This document shows, in pieces, positions 37,011 through 49,480 of a stretch of DNA of 64,000 nt. This DNA is from Myoxocephalus aenaeus (taxonomy: Eukaryota; Chordata; Actinopteri; Perciformes; Cottidae): positions 5,002,001 through 5,066,000 of the forward strand of contig JBAMJR010000089.1 in the NCBI GenBank assembly GCA_038501785.1. The letters run 5' to 3'. Each line of letters opens with the position of its first letter. The stretch's first letter is position 1. Made by a program: the position numbers and the translations under genes. The notes under the pieces are model-generated. The model did not search any database and was not told the DNA's origin. It saw nothing but the letters and a program-made list of their open reading frames with translations.

Positions 37011-38545
37011 AACATTATCTGAACTCTGACAGCAGAGATGAACCTTGAGCCCCTTTAGATATGATCTTGCAGCATGCCAGCCAGTGTGGCTGGATGTGAA
37101 GAGCGATGAATAAGTCTCATAAGAACTAGTTAATGAGTATTGATACTGCTGGTGTCTCAATCAAGACGTCAACAGGATATATGTCAAGGGAACTGATTGA
37201 AATGCCAGGTACAAGACAAACCTGTCACCTGTGGCACAGAAAAGCTAGTTTTAGATGTTTGATGTGACCATTGTTCACAAATCCTCAGAAATATGTCCCA
37301 ATAATATTTACTCTTTTTATTATTTATTTATTTCAGTATGAAGAAACAGTTTAGACAGTGACGTATGTCCTCATTGCTAAAAGATGACAATCCATGGTGC
37401 TGAAGAAATAAGGGAGTATTTAGGTTCAGCTGGGTAAGATTATGCAACATCACATTATCTTAAGTCCAATTTATTTTGATCGCACTGCAGTTTGTAAATC
37501 AACTGCTGTGTCTTTTATTCTTGCTGCTCACCACGGTTGAGCAGCGTTTTCTCTGCTGTAAGCAACAAATTCATTATCTTAAAAACTGATGACTGAGTGT
37601 TTTATTTATAGCTTTCATTACAACACTCAGCATTAAAGGTATTGATAGTCAGATTGAAATCAGCAAAAGGCCTTGACCATAGATCGCGAGGACTATAGTT
37701 ACACTGGCTTTATGTCTTCAGTGTTTTATTATTTTTAATATTTTGTGAATTTGTGGGTTTAAGCCACTGCGGTTTACATTTGTCAATGAAAAAAACATAC
37801 AGATGGGGGATATTTTATACGCTGCTTGTAGTATTTTGTATGTATTCAAACCATTCATTAATAACGGTTTCATCAACGTGTTGGAATGTTAACCAACAAT
37901 ATAAGCAGCGTGGAGAATGGCAACGTGGAGAACGCTTTAAAACACAATTCATTAATCAATCAAACAGACAGCAATTCATCGTGTCTGTCTGCTGCTCAGG
38001 TAGTGTTCAGTGGTGTTCAGTGGAGCTTTTTCAACAAAAACAGCTAAAACGATGCAATGACAGCAGTGAAAGTAAACCAAGAAAGTAAAGCTGTGGCCCG
38101 ACAGCTTACCAATGAGCTGAAATTCATAATATCGTTTTATTTCATTATATTCCTTATCCATTGTTAATAAAAATAATTAGAAAACAAATTATAGTTGCTA
38201 CCAAAACAAGTAAAAGAGTTTTGAAATGAAGGTGAAAGCTGACCAAAGCAAGGACTTTAAAATAAGTGTAATGTTCTGCATCATTTCCTATTTAGACCGT
38301 CACATATGGAAATAGATTTGACAGAAAGTACAATAATACTAAGAGTCTAAATCATAACTGTAATATCTATCCAAAGTGTTTCTTTCACATATATAAATGG
38401 TTAATTTCTCTGCCTGCCAGGTAAAAAAAAGGAGGATTAACTTCCTTTGCAGTGTTGCAGACAATGCAGAGTAACACACGCTGCGTTGCATCAAAAGCAG
38501 TCAGAGCTAATGAGTTCCACAGGAAGGATCTTTGTGTCGGGCCGT

Positions 38546-38880
38546 GTTACAACCCAGCTCAAAGGCTGCATTAAGGGAGACCAAAGAAGTGTAAACGTAA
38601 TACATAGACATTTATTTAAACACTTGTCTTTATTTAGACACCAAAACTAACTTGAGCAAACAAAGAAAATAAACAGCAGTATCAGCCAAAGAAGAGCAGC
38701 CAGCCGGACAAGGGAGCGACCAGCCTCCATGTTCAGGTGTTGTGTCTTTATAGCCGGCACTCCCACCAGGCTCAGCAGTGGCTCATCGGCTGAGATGAAA
38801 AGCCTGAAAGATAAAGAAGGAGCAAACAGGACCCAGAGCCCTAGTGGAAGGGAGGGGTCGTCACAGGCCGAATCTCAAAC
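38546..38880 (+). repeat. Dispersed repeat, related to 63000-63290
   Basis: Shares ordered phrases with the 63-kb copy: TTACAACCCA, GAGCAAACAAA, AACAGCAG, GCTCATC and GCAAACAGGAC, then CCCTAGTG/CACTAGTG. Class unknown. Confidence 0.5.
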
Positions 38881-39295
38881 ACAAAGACGCTTGATTGGGT
38901 TTTATCAGACTCACTTTGTGTAAATTTGAATCTGAAGCGTTTCCCCTTGAACAATTCATTTTCATTCATTTCAAGATAAAGATACTTTCCTTCCAAATTC
39001 TCTCTGTAACAAAAGGCAGTGATGAAATGAAAGATGCGTATCGCTCCATGGAAATGCCAAAAATGACGGAAGAAATCTTTCTTTAGGCAGTATGATGGCA
39101 GAAATCTTTAATTGAAAACATTGTCAACAGTTACAGTACATTGATACATGTGTGTATAATGATGTCTCTATCGATCTCTTCTCTTTCTCACTGTTTCATC
39201 TTCATCCGTGTTCAGTGTTTGTTTTGGATCTTCTTGCTCCAACAGGGGAGCTATATGATTTATCACATCTGTCAGCCATAATAAGGCAGTCTGTA

Positions 39296-39760
39296 ATGAA
39301 GCCAGGGAAGGTGACCGTTGTCTTAGTATGTGTGTGCATCTTGTGCACATGTATGCTTGGTTATGAAGGTCAAAAAGGCAAGTGCTCGGAGCTGAATGGG
39401 AAGCCATCAATGATGAGCTCTACATTGCTGGATACACGTACAGTATTTATGAGAAACCGAAGAGAGGAAGGAGAGACATGCAGAAAGAAGAAAAGACAAA
39501 ACAGTCAATGTTTGAGGAAACAAAAGAGGCATGCCGCAGAGAACTGGAATTGTTTGACAAAGGAAGACACTCGCAAAGCCAAACGCTGCGCTACAAACAA
39601 ATATAGGCCACGTATTCCACTGGGAACGGAGCGGCCGTCAGGAAGAAGAGCCTCATTTCCAGCTTTCCGATACAATACCAGGATGAATAAGACAAGAACA
39701 GTCGTAGAAAACCATTTTACAGAAAATATTCTGCAGAGTGGAGGCCAGCAGACGCTTTAA
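39296..39760 (+). other. Unassigned 154-codon ORF with a signal-peptide-like start
   Basis: From the ATG at 39296 the product starts MKPGKVTVVLVCVCILCTCM, like a secretory signal, then becomes strongly basic with scattered cysteines. I recognise no family, and no splice sites or promoter tie it to a transcript. It may well be chance in an intergenic region. Confidence 0.15.
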
Positions 39761-40698
39761 TCATCTCACTGTTACTGGCTTCATTATGATATCATCGTCA
39801 AAGACAGAAAGAAAGGTCTGGGACACAGAGGTTTGGAGGTTTGGAGAGAAAATGGGGCGTTGGGCGGCTCAGTGACAGAAAGAGAACAGGAAGATGAAAA
39901 ACCATTGTGAAAATTACCACAGAAATGGTTGAAAATGGCAGCATTCAAAGTTTCCACCAGTCAGTGTTAAGAAGTAGTAAAACGTTTTGAAGCCTTGGTT
40001 ATGAAGAATTAAATGGCAACACTATGATCACCAGCCACCCCTAATTACCCGCTCCACAATCTCAAAATAGGTTCTGTAAATGGTAATTAACACTTACTCC
40101 CATGATAAAAAAAGTATTGAATGTTGCCACAACTGCTCTGCGAGTGGATAGATGGTATCCTGGATGATAAGTGAAAGTGCTGGAGCATCTGCAGGGTTTC
40201 TTTAAGGGTTTCTATATGAGTTGAAAAAGCTAATGTGTGTATTGGGCTAACTGGGTCACTGCAAGCAGATTTCAAATCCCCATACCAGGACAGCAACTTA
40301 TCTATAAGACTTCAATTATAGCAAAAATTGTTTGCAGCTGCCCTGAATTCGCCCCAGAATCCGAGGACGCTATTACGGAGTTACACATGGTGAGTGCTTG
40401 AAATGTTGCAGTGACATCCAAATACTATGATAAGGTAGTATCCAATCTCTTACACTCAAGAATACCTAACTTGTATCTCAAATAGCCTCAAAACATGTCA
40501 AGGCATACATCTTTAGATTATTTTTAATCATCCAACTGTCCATAAACATAGCCTCTCACAAACTTGTTTTAGGAATCGATCAAATCCGCAGGTCAAATAC
40601 ATTGCACTGATTATTTCACGACGTTTTTAATTTTTTTATCAATTATCCAATCTGTCAACGCCTCGACCTCACATATTTGAAAATAATGCTTCATTTCT

Positions 40699-40701
<3 letters not shown>

Positions 40702-40763
<62 letters not shown>
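40702..40763 (+). repeat. (TA)n microsatellite
   Basis: About 31 uninterrupted TA units. Confidence 0.95.
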
Positions 40764-40767
<4 letters not shown>

Positions 40768-41250
40768 GTGAATCTTTCAAACCACACTAAAATACCTGTT
40801 TGTTTTTTTACACCTACACAGTTTCTCTGCAGCCCGACTGCTCGCCAGAGAACTAGATGTCATTAGTTTCAATATCTCAGCATGAGTCAGGGGAGGCCCT
40901 CGGGCTAACGGGGCTCCTGCTGCCTCTCGCGGACTATCCGTCTTTATTTTTAGCCTCTGACACAGCCTGGGAGTTTCCTTGTTAAGTGGTAACACTTGAG
41001 AGATCATTATTTAGCTCTCAATCTGGACATTAGTGTTGAGCTGTCACTGCTGTCATGTTTCAAAGATATTTAACATTTGTGACAATTGTGACATCACACA
41101 TTTTCCCATATTAGAGAAACCAGTATTAATCAAATATTAATGGTGATGTGGAGCTACTGGGGAAAGGTACCAGATGATACAATTCATATATACAATAACA
41201 CCAGCCTTGTTAATGTTTCTCACAGTTAAGGGATTCAAACCCAGTACATA

Positions 41251-41580
41251 CCCAGCCAGCATGTCCATGTGGGGCCCATAAGGTTTAAATTTGGGCTGCC
41301 GATAAGGGTCCCAAGTGGGTTTGTCCGCAGTTTCCACGGTGGCCTCACCTGTGTTTGCCCATACTGGGTTTATTCACCGGTTTATTCACCGACTTTAAGA
41401 CGGATCTGACTGGGCTTTAAGTGGGACCCAAATTGGCTACAAATTGGCCTCACCTGTGTTTGCCCATACTGGGCAAACACAGGTGAGGCCACCGTGGAAA
41501 CTGCGGACAAACCCACTTGGGACCCTTATCGGCAGCCCAAATTTAAACCTTATGGGCCCCACATGGACATGCTGGCTGGG
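41251..41580. mobile_element. 330-bp foldback element with perfect 110-bp arms
   Basis: The left arm (41251-41361) and right arm (41470-41580) are exact reverse complements when read base by base, starting CCCAGCCAGCATGTCCATGT. TA lies on each side (41249-41250 and 41581-41582), as expected of a Tc1/mariner-type target duplication. The last 45 bases before the right arm's outer part form a second smaller palindrome (about 41447-41491), because the inner end of the left arm is duplicated. Non-coding. Confidence 0.88.
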
Positions 41581-42779
41581 TATCTGTACCTTACACCCTG
41601 TGTGCCTTAGATCATCATAACAGTGTGCTCCACCGCTGGATATTTCTTCCATATAAGTACATAGAGTGCAGTTGTGTGGCAAGGGTGTGTGTTAATTAAA
41701 ATACCTATAGAGGGCATGGAACTCACGGCCAGTGAGTTGAATATTGAAAGCAAGTTGAACCCCGTCCTCTGCTAGCAATGGGTGGTAAATGCATGTCCAT
41801 GTACCTTTGAAATCCCTCTCCATGTTCCTTGTCATTTGAATACATCTTCCTATGTGCTAACCACATCCTGTGGTCGAATCTAATCTGCTCTTCCAAATGG
41901 AAACCCGGCATAGCTGCACAGTGAGTGTGGGGTTATTAAAGATTGAAACAGTAGCTAATTAAAGCTAGGGTGAAATAATCTGAATTAAGGCTTGAGACAC
42001 ACAGAGAGGGACAGAGTCGATGTGTAGAGGAGAAACTGACCTCGACTGGAACAAGAGGAGGAGAGAGATGTTAATCAGTTTGAGGCTTAATGCATTTAAT
42101 ATGATTCCACAGATTAGTGATGTCAGTTTGGCACCCTTCCAACGGCTCTGTATAGGAAAAGACTTGTAGTAAATAAGAGTATGTAAAGAGGTCATGGAGG
42201 TCGCTGCTGCTTCCAGAAACATTCTTGTTCTTACACAAATCTGAACAGGATGATGCAGATAAAAGTACAACTTCATAGCTTTGTCCTCTGATCCTGGTGG
42301 ATAAAAGGAATGAAGATTAGGCCCTTTAGTTTGCGTTGCTGTTTAAAGGTTGTGACAGAGACTACAAGAATAAAGGACTCACCCCCTCTTCCCCTTGCTA
42401 TCATCCTGATATTAACAGGAAGTGACATGTCTGTTACAACAATATCAGCAGTCGCCTGAAATCAGCGCTTCACCGGTCAGGGTGGTAAATTCACACTGAA
42501 AGGGAGAGTTCACATGGTTTTCTGGAAATATTCTTCTATCTGTGAAGTGTTTCAGTCAAAGCAAAGCCTTTTAAATACAATGTTATTACATAAACATGTT
42601 ATTATAACGTTATTACACTGAAGAATGAATGCTGGAAATCCCATGACAGGAACATTATAAAGCAGAACTCAGAACTGCCCTACAATTAACCTGGAAACTT
42701 TAATTAAATCAGATGAGCAGACGATCTCACACTGAGATTCTGCTGAATTACAGTTGACACTCTATTGCGTCTGAGGCTT

Positions 42780-43235
42780 CAACCAACAATTATTTGTATT
42801 ATCGATTAATCTTTCAACTTTTTTTGATAAATCAATTTAACATTGTTTCGAGTATACATCAGATAACAGTAAAAGAATGAGGGCTGTCCTTGACTAAAAA
42901 AAATCAGATCTGTAAAACTGAGATTCTCCAGAAAGAGTAGAGTAGCCGACTAAGACCAAAACAACCAATTAGTCAACTAATGGACCAAGAGGGGGCAGTC
43001 ATAAAAAGAATACCCATCACAGTCTGTGAGAGACCAATGGGGTTTTTCATCAGATGTCTTGTTTTGTCTAAAACCCTAAAATAGTAATGTAATACACAAG
43101 ACATTGGAAAAGCTGGAGCTATCAAATATTTTGTATGATTGCTTGAAGAAATGGTCTGAGCGAATAATTGATGATAAACATATTTGCCTATTTGTTTTGT
43201 GCCGATCAACAAATCAATTAATCGAGGAATCTGTG
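42780..43235. repeat. Degenerate dispersed repeat fragments
   Basis: Phrases such as ATTATCGATTAATCTTTCAA and CAACAAATCAATTAATCGAG point to the same ATTAATC-rich family as at 10.3 kb, with an unrelated stretch between them. Confidence 0.3.
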
Positions 43236-44998
43236 TGTGCTTCAGATTGTATTTACTGATTTGCTTCGTCAACTTTCAAACAGTATACAAGGAATATGTT
43301 GCCTGAATATATTGAGAACTAACAGAGAAAAAACTAATTTAAAAGATCCCACATGTTATTTTCTATTTAACATATACCTTTTCCAAAATTGCCTCTATCC
43401 TAAAACCCAAGCTGTCTTCTGTATTTTATATTATCTATATATTTGAGCTTTAAAAACTAAAACAAATAGGATACTGCAAGTTTGGAGCCCTGCAACTCTC
43501 CAACTTTATAGTGCCACTTTTGAAAATTAGGACTAATGGCATCTTCACTTTGCTTTATAAAGTCTTGCCTGGTAACATTGCTCTTACACGCGAATATGTT
43601 TATATATTTGCTGCTATCATTCCTGCATATAATAAGGTCTGTTTTAGTGTCCCTTAGCATTTAGGTTTCACCAACAATATACAATGGGCGACATACAATT
43701 TATTCTGTTCAGTGCAGATTAATCTGCCTTCTCTTCTCTGACTCTTATACTCTTAATGATCTGTTCAGAATCTTATCTTTGGTTCAGATTTACATCACAA
43801 CATGGGTAATGTCCAAAATAGTACATCTTGTTCTTAGAAATATTCCCAAGATTGGGCCTCTCCTGCCCTTAACTGATCTGTATGTTTTGCAGAAAGGCCC
43901 TGAATGTTTTCTCTGGCTGACTGAACTAAAGATTTGTGTAAAAGATTGATCAAATATTCCTGTCTTGGGCCACATGCAGACTTGAGGTGTTATTCTCTCG
44001 GTAAATCAAAAGAAAAGAGTTGGGATCTAACTAGCCATTGCCTCTGAACAAACGTCATGCTCTGATTAGAGATCAGAACCTCATTAAGCTTGACACTAAT
44101 TTATCCAATGCACTCTACAATACTGCACCTTTACTCTCAGCTGCAGTCTGTCCCTCTCTTGTAACTCCTCTGGTTTGCATTGATGTTTCCTCTCACATCC
44201 CCTGACATGTTCACATGGCTTAGAAAAAGACACAGATACCATCTAATTTTATTTCTTTTTAAGACCATTTTGGTTAAGCCCTACTGCGCTGGACCTTTTG
44301 TGAAAGAAAAAAAAAATCGTAAAAATTCCCTGAACAGGGATTCTTGGTCAGAAATGAATATGTAAAGCTCAACTTAGTTTTTTGTTGTTTTAATAGAAAA
44401 CCAAAGAAGGACAGAGATTAAACAGCGCATGTACGCATACAGTCCCTTTTTTGCACCACGTAATCACTCACTAAAAATAAATGTGCATGAAAAGAAAATA
44501 CAGCAATCTTATAAATATAGGGCCCCCAAAAAAACACCTCAAAAACATATACCAAATGCACCAAATGCAATGAGATGTTAGTATAATATATTTGCACAAA
44601 TATTCCGACAGTAAGTAGTACATCTACCTCATGATCAGTGCCTTTTACGCTGAAGTTCTGGACTTCAGTTTAAGCCACGCAACTGCCATTGTAACTAATA
44701 TACATGCGTTTCACTATTATTGCCTCTCTTAGTTAAAAACTGTTGGAAATGCTCTCCCTTCATCTATTTCTAGAAAATAAGTCTTGGGTTGTTCATTTAA
44801 TATTTCTAATTCCTACCTTCTTTGAGCACAAACATCACAAACAGTTTCACTCTTTATGCTACAACAATCCAGTATACTTACAGGGATCGTCGCCCCATTA
44901 ATGCTTTCACTTGGCATCGCAATCATGACGAAGGTAGGACAACAATTGTGACCTCTAGGAAAAGGCTGGAGTTTGACACTGGCTACCTCTGTGCTGTG

Positions 44999-47185
44999 CT
45001 ATTCGAGGACGGAGGAGGGAGGGGGATGCACGCAGCAGTTGGGCCGTCTGACATTTTGCAGCATTGACCTGAAAATGTTCTGCTGCCTGCTTTTGCTCAT
45101 GCTGCCATGTCCCGGAGAGTCGACTGCAGAGACTGACTTTCGGATGGAAGTCTGGACAGTCAGTTTCCTCTCTTGCTCCTTGATTTTGCACTGCAGGTGG
45201 CTCTGAATGGCAAAACCAAGGGACTCTGGGTCCACAGAAGCCCCGTAGACCTCCCAAGTCATCCCCTGTTCGTCCCAGACGACATCGTGGATGGCCTTTT
45301 CATTTTGGTCCTCCTCTTCTTCCTTCTTCGCCAGTTCTATCTTCTGTTTGCTTGACTTTGCCTCCTTCTTCTGGGCTTTACCTCCACCTTTAGCCTTTTG
45401 TTTCGGACTTTCAGCTTTTTTTTTTGTGAGATCTGGCTTTGACGTGGTCTTAGTTGCTATTGTTGTTGTTGTAGTTGGCAGGGCCTGGCTGGGCTTGGTT
45501 GTAACAGCAGCTGGTGACGGCGCAGCTTTGTGACTGTCAGCAGATCCAGGCTTGGCAGCACCGGCCGTCTCGGGGGCTGTTCCTGATTTGAGAGATAGAG
45601 CTTCGGCATTGGCTGTTTTCGCTGTTTTCGTCTTATTTTGAGAGTCACCTGTCTCTTGCTCCTTGTGGTGGCCGTGATCTATGTTGATTTGATAAACCGG
45701 CTGTGTGTTGCAGAGAGCTGACCCGGGGTCTTTAGGCTTTGCTCCCAGCCTTTTGTCCTGCTGCTGGGACAAAGTTTCTGAGTGGAAAACCACGCTGGTA
45801 TTTTGGTTGGGGCACATCTCTGCCTCAACAGTGAGTCTCTCTGACCTTGGATCAGTGGAGGTGGACACAGAGCTCATATCCATCTGATGTAGTCCCACAC
45901 CCCCGTCGACCTGGTAGACTACAGCCAGGCTCTGCGTGGCCTCCCTGGGGACTGCACCACCACTCAGCCGGCGAGGCACGGTAAAAGGCAGCAGACTCGG
46001 ACTTGTGGCCACAGCCTTACTGCACGTGTTCGCCACCGCCTGGACCTCCATATCATGACATTGCTTGACCGGTGCAGATGACGGGGATAAGGTCATCGTC
46101 GAAGCCTCCCTGTACTGCTTTCCGTGCTGCGCTTCAAAGACAGCTGTGTCGGTTTGGCTGGCTTCCTCAGCCACCTGTCCATCTGCCGGCATGGTTTGTG
46201 TAGCCTGGGGCAGAGCGGAGGAGTCCGTCTGTGAGGACACTGGCTGATGTTTATCCGAGGAGACTTGTGGTTTCTTTAATGGTGGCAAATCCTTCTCTTG
46301 ACGTGTTGAACTTGAAGTCTTATTTGTAAACCCGGCCTCTGCATCTTTGCTCTTAGACAAAGGTGTAGCGGAGCTAAGAGGAGCTGCAGGAGTTTCCGTG
46401 CTTTGTTTAGGATCGGCTGCTTCCTGCAGACTCACAGAGGTTTGTGAGCAGCTACGTATATGATCAGGCTCTTTAGATGCCTCTGGTACAGCAGTGTCCT
46501 TGTCTTTGAGCGCTAAAAGGCTCGCTTCATTATCGCGTTGTGGTTCAGATGCCGTATGCATTAAATCACAGGCGCTGTTGAGATTTTTATTATTAGGAGA
46601 AACATTTTTATTACTGTCCACTCGTGCTGTGGCTGATGGTGTCAGCTTTGCACTCTCCTCTGCTGCATTCGGCCCTTTTATTCTGCAGTCATTGGTCTGC
46701 ATGTCGACCTTTGACGCTGAAAAAGCAGGCGACACACCAGCCTTACAGATATCCTTTTCATCAGCCATGCTTAGCATTTTCATATTAGCATTTGAATCCC
46801 TCTGGTCGCCTCCTGTCTCACCCACTCCTTGGCCTGTTGGAGACAGGTCTTGCATCTGTTGGTTTCGACCTGTCACAAGCTCTAACTTTGTCTGGTTTCC
46901 ATTAGTAGGTACTGGTTTGTCTGGCACAGTGCTGTTAACTGGTTCACCTCCCTTGGAAGCGTTTTTTGGGGTGTGTGGGGCAGTGTTAGTAGAAGAAGCA
47001 GTCAGAGATGAGTTGTCCTGTTTGGGGTCAGGGGATGTGAGGGAGGATTTTGGACAAACCTGAGAGAGTTTAAGGTGGGGCTCTGTCGCCCAGTTGGCAT
47101 TTGGCTCCTTATTGCCGAGCGTGTCCACCGCAGCCAGCTGAGGCAGCATCTGGACTGTCACTGTCCTTTTTGGGTTAGTTCCCAT
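44999..47185 (-). CDS. gprin3: G protein-regulated inducer of neurite outgrowth 3
   Basis: One coding exon, 728 residues, which is the usual GPRIN3 organisation and close to its usual length. The GPRIN family binds activated G-alpha subunits of the Gi/o class at the neuronal plasma membrane and promotes neurite growth. Most of the protein is Ser/Thr/Pro/Gln-rich and disordered. Two family signatures are clear: mid-protein REASTMT followed by MEVQAVA and ATSPS, and a C-terminal block (about 633-728) with DVVWDEQGMTWEVYGAS, ESLGFAIQ, FRSMLQNVRRPNCCV and PPPSSVLE. The Cys pair near the end is a plausible palmitoylation site. A Lys-rich stretch (about 585-630) precedes the C-terminal block. The start is the ATG at 47185 (MGTNPKRT); the frame stays open upstream to a splice acceptor at 47270 but has no ATG there. 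Confidence 0.93.
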   Translation of the reverse strand: MGTNPKRTVTVQMLPQLAAVDTLGNKEPNANWATEPHLKLSQVCPKSSLTSPDPKQDNSSLTASSTNTAPHTPKNASKGGEPVNSTVPDKPVPTNGNQTKLELVTGRNQQMQDLSPTGQGVGETGGDQRDSNANMKMLSMADEKDICKAGVSPAFSASKVDMQTNDCRIKGPNAAEESAKLTPSATARVDSNKNVSPNNKNLNSACDLMHTASEPQRDNEASLLALKDKDTAVPEASKEPDHIRSCSQTSVSLQEAADPKQSTETPAAPLSSATPLSKSKDAEAGFTNKTSSSTRQEKDLPPLKKPQVSSDKHQPVSSQTDSSALPQATQTMPADGQVAEEASQTDTAVFEAQHGKQYREASTMTLSPSSAPVKQCHDMEVQAVANTCSKAVATSPSLLPFTVPRRLSGGAVPREATQSLAVVYQVDGGVGLHQMDMSSVSTSTDPRSERLTVEAEMCPNQNTSVVFHSETLSQQQDKRLGAKPKDPGSALCNTQPVYQINIDHGHHKEQETGDSQNKTKTAKTANAEALSLKSGTAPETAGAAKPGSADSHKAAPSPAAVTTKPSQALPTTTTTIATKTTSKPDLTKKKAESPKQKAKGGGKAQKKEAKSSKQKIELAKKEEEEDQNEKAIHDVVWDEQGMTWEVYGASVDPESLGFAIQSHLQCKIKEQERKLTVQTSIRKSVSAVDSPGHGSMSKSRQQNIFRSMLQNVRRPNCCVHPPPSSVLE

Positions 47186-47270
47186 GCCGGATTCACGGTT
47201 TAGTACTTCAAAGTTGTGGTAATCCAAAGATGAACACGGATGTGCAATATCAGTCACTTTGTGTGATTCC
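47186..47270 (-). other. gprin3: 5' untranslated part of the gprin3 coding exon
   Basis: A splice acceptor (pyrimidine run then CCTTTAG) precedes 47270. The 85 bases from there to the ATG are open in the coding frame but lack ATG, and the candidate upstream exon has an in-frame TAG. I read this as leader sequence rather than an N-terminal extension. Confidence 0.6.
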
Positions 47271-48570
47271 CTAAAGGAGGAAAATAGAAATAGACATTTT
47301 TATTTTTAATGATTGAGCTTCACTTTTTCGAGACTTAAATCTCGATTTAGACCAAAATAATCAGATCAGACTCACATAGAGCGAGCCTATCAGCATTATG
47401 TAAATTACATTTTTATGTAGCATTCCAGCTGGTTTCTTTGAACAGTCATTAACACTCATTTAATAACCTGTGTTAGAATTAGGCAAAGCACCAGAAAAAT
47501 CAATGACCCGTAATTGCCTAATTCATCTACTGCTTTAAATTAAAAATAAATATATGTGGCTGCAAGCCGAATGATCAAATTAATCATAACATATATAATA
47601 AAATATATAATAAGAATACTGTGTCCAAATCATGTGGCGCACATTCGTCTTTTCAACAAGCTGTTTCTTTGAACCGTGATGATGATTAGTTACTGTAAAT
47701 GTAGTGTTTCTGTCTCTGTGATGCTCTTTGAAGGATGCATGTGATAAGAGGCTATAACTTAACTTAAAACATGATTCAAATAATTGTAAGAAAGTGTCAT
47801 CTTTTAATTTGAATAACTTATAAACATCAACCAAATGAGTCAAATCAATTTCAAATACAAAATACATAGACCCGATTGCACAAGTAACTAAATAATAAGA
47901 ATAACTTCATACAGCATAAATGACTTCTGTGTAAAACTGAAACAAAGTTTACAAACCTGGAAGTAAAGTAAGCAAAGTTAGAAATAAGACTTTGACATGT
48001 AGGCTGAAAGTGCTAACAGATACTCGCAGGATGTGTTTGATTTAGAATGGTAGATGTTCACCATTCAATAGAATTTCACTATCTTGTCTGGTTCAAAAAT
48101 TCCTAATGTATGCGTTTGCTTGGTAGTGTCATGCAAAAATATCTAGATTAATCAGTGTAACAGTAATGAGTATAAGGCCAACACACTTGTTGTTGCTAAC
48201 ACAAGGTGGTTGACCATGTGATCTGGCTGTTATACCCATATAATTGTTCACAACTGTGTTCTATTATGAATTGCACACTGAACAATTTCAGCTTAAAACA
48301 CATTTAGATAAAACAATCCTGCAAAATGCCAAACACTTAAAGTGTTACCTGAAAACAATTATTCATCTTCAATTTAACAACCCCTTTTTCTGTCATGCCA
48401 CGTTTAGTGAAATATAAACCGAAAAGGTTTGCCATCTTCAATAACGTGTCTTCAGATCATCTTTTATCTCGTAATCAATCCAATATACATTCTAAGCATT
48501 TAACCTTCAGTTTCACAAATCTCTTCATCTCAGACCAGATGAATGACTCCATATCTGTCTCCTAAAAGTG

Positions 48571-48816
48571 TCAAAGCATCTGGGCCAATTCTGCAAGTAA
48601 TGTGTCAGCAGACGTTTGAAGCATCTGATTCGTTGGAGTCAGACAAATTATTTGCGCTGTGATCAAGACGTTAATCATTACAAAAAAATCAACCAAGGCT
48701 TCATCCAAAGAGGAGGACGAATCACCAATTGATAATTGGTCCACAGGGAGCAAGTTGGCTATTTCCATTTCAGTGACATGCTGATGATCATCCATTCTGC
48801 ATAAGGTGCCGCTCAT
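48571..48816 (-). other. Unassigned 81-codon ORF in the gprin3 leader intron
   Basis: ATG at 48816. The product begins MSGTLCRMDDHQHVTEMEI, is acidic and Ser-rich in the middle and hydrophobic towards the end. I recognise no family and see no splice signals that tie it to a neighbour. It is probably chance or a remnant of a mobile element. Confidence 0.12.
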
Positions 48817-49409
48817 CACAGTGAAACTAAGGTTAAACCCAGTTTCGTCTTTTCAGGTACTCCCTTTTTCAAGCATCATCACAACAACACACATTATATA
48901 TGTTATACAGATCAGGTCATATGTTTTAAGAATACATAACATTGTTTCCCTTACTGTGATTGGTAACCTGAAATAATAATGTTTAAATGTGACTCAGAAT
49001 GCAGTTTTGGGTCACAGACAGGTAGCTCTCTCTGTTCTCTGCTCTCTCACTCCACGCATCTGCGCGTCTGTTGTCAAAGTGCAAATATTTATGGAACGCA
49101 TATCCTGCCTGCAAATGAGATATTCAACAATGAAACGCCCTGGTGTCATTTCCCTGCAACACTTTCAAAATTGACAGTGTGTGCAGAATGTGAATTCACG
49201 CACAACGGTTGCATGCATTAAAGTGATCGCACACGACCTATTCGGGGCAATTAAGATATATGTCATGTAGCCAACATGTGCAGCCCTGTCCCACCCCAAC
49301 ATCACAGAGGCCACTGGTGTTTGCTGATTTGATATGACCTTGCGGACAAATATTAACATCTGACACAAAGGAAGCCACAGTCTAAGGGAGGAAGAGTCGG
49401 GTGGCTTAC

Positions 49410-49480
49410 CTTGAGAGGCGCTATATGTCCCGTTCCTTGGGGTGCCGCTTGCGCGTCCGTGTCAGTGAGAAGAGGCTAAA
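49410..49480 (-). other. gprin3: Candidate noncoding first exon of gprin3
   Basis: A good donor (CTCAAG/gtaagc) sits at 49409/49410 on the minus strand, at the edge of a locally more GC-rich segment. It would splice to the acceptor at 47270 across a 2.1-kb intron. The upper limit is a guess, as no clear TATA box was seen. Confidence 0.45.

Larger units (their letters stand above)
36946..44998. other. Intergenic DNA between the protease gene and gprin3
   Basis: Contains the TATA-like box at 37001, a dispersed repeat at 38.54-38.88 kb, an unassigned ORF at 39.3 kb, an AT microsatellite, the foldback element at 41.25 kb and a degenerate repeat near 42.8 kb. The remainder shows nothing I can name. 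The gprin3 3' untranslated region presumably occupies the upper end. Confidence 0.5.

Noticed and set aside
46494..47063. 189-codon ORF on the plus strand
   Set aside because: Antisense shadow of the gprin3 coding exon, which has clear family motifs on the minus strand.
47186..47257. N-terminal extension of gprin3 upstream of 47185
   Set aside because: The frame is open but has no ATG, and the likely upstream exon carries an in-frame TAG.
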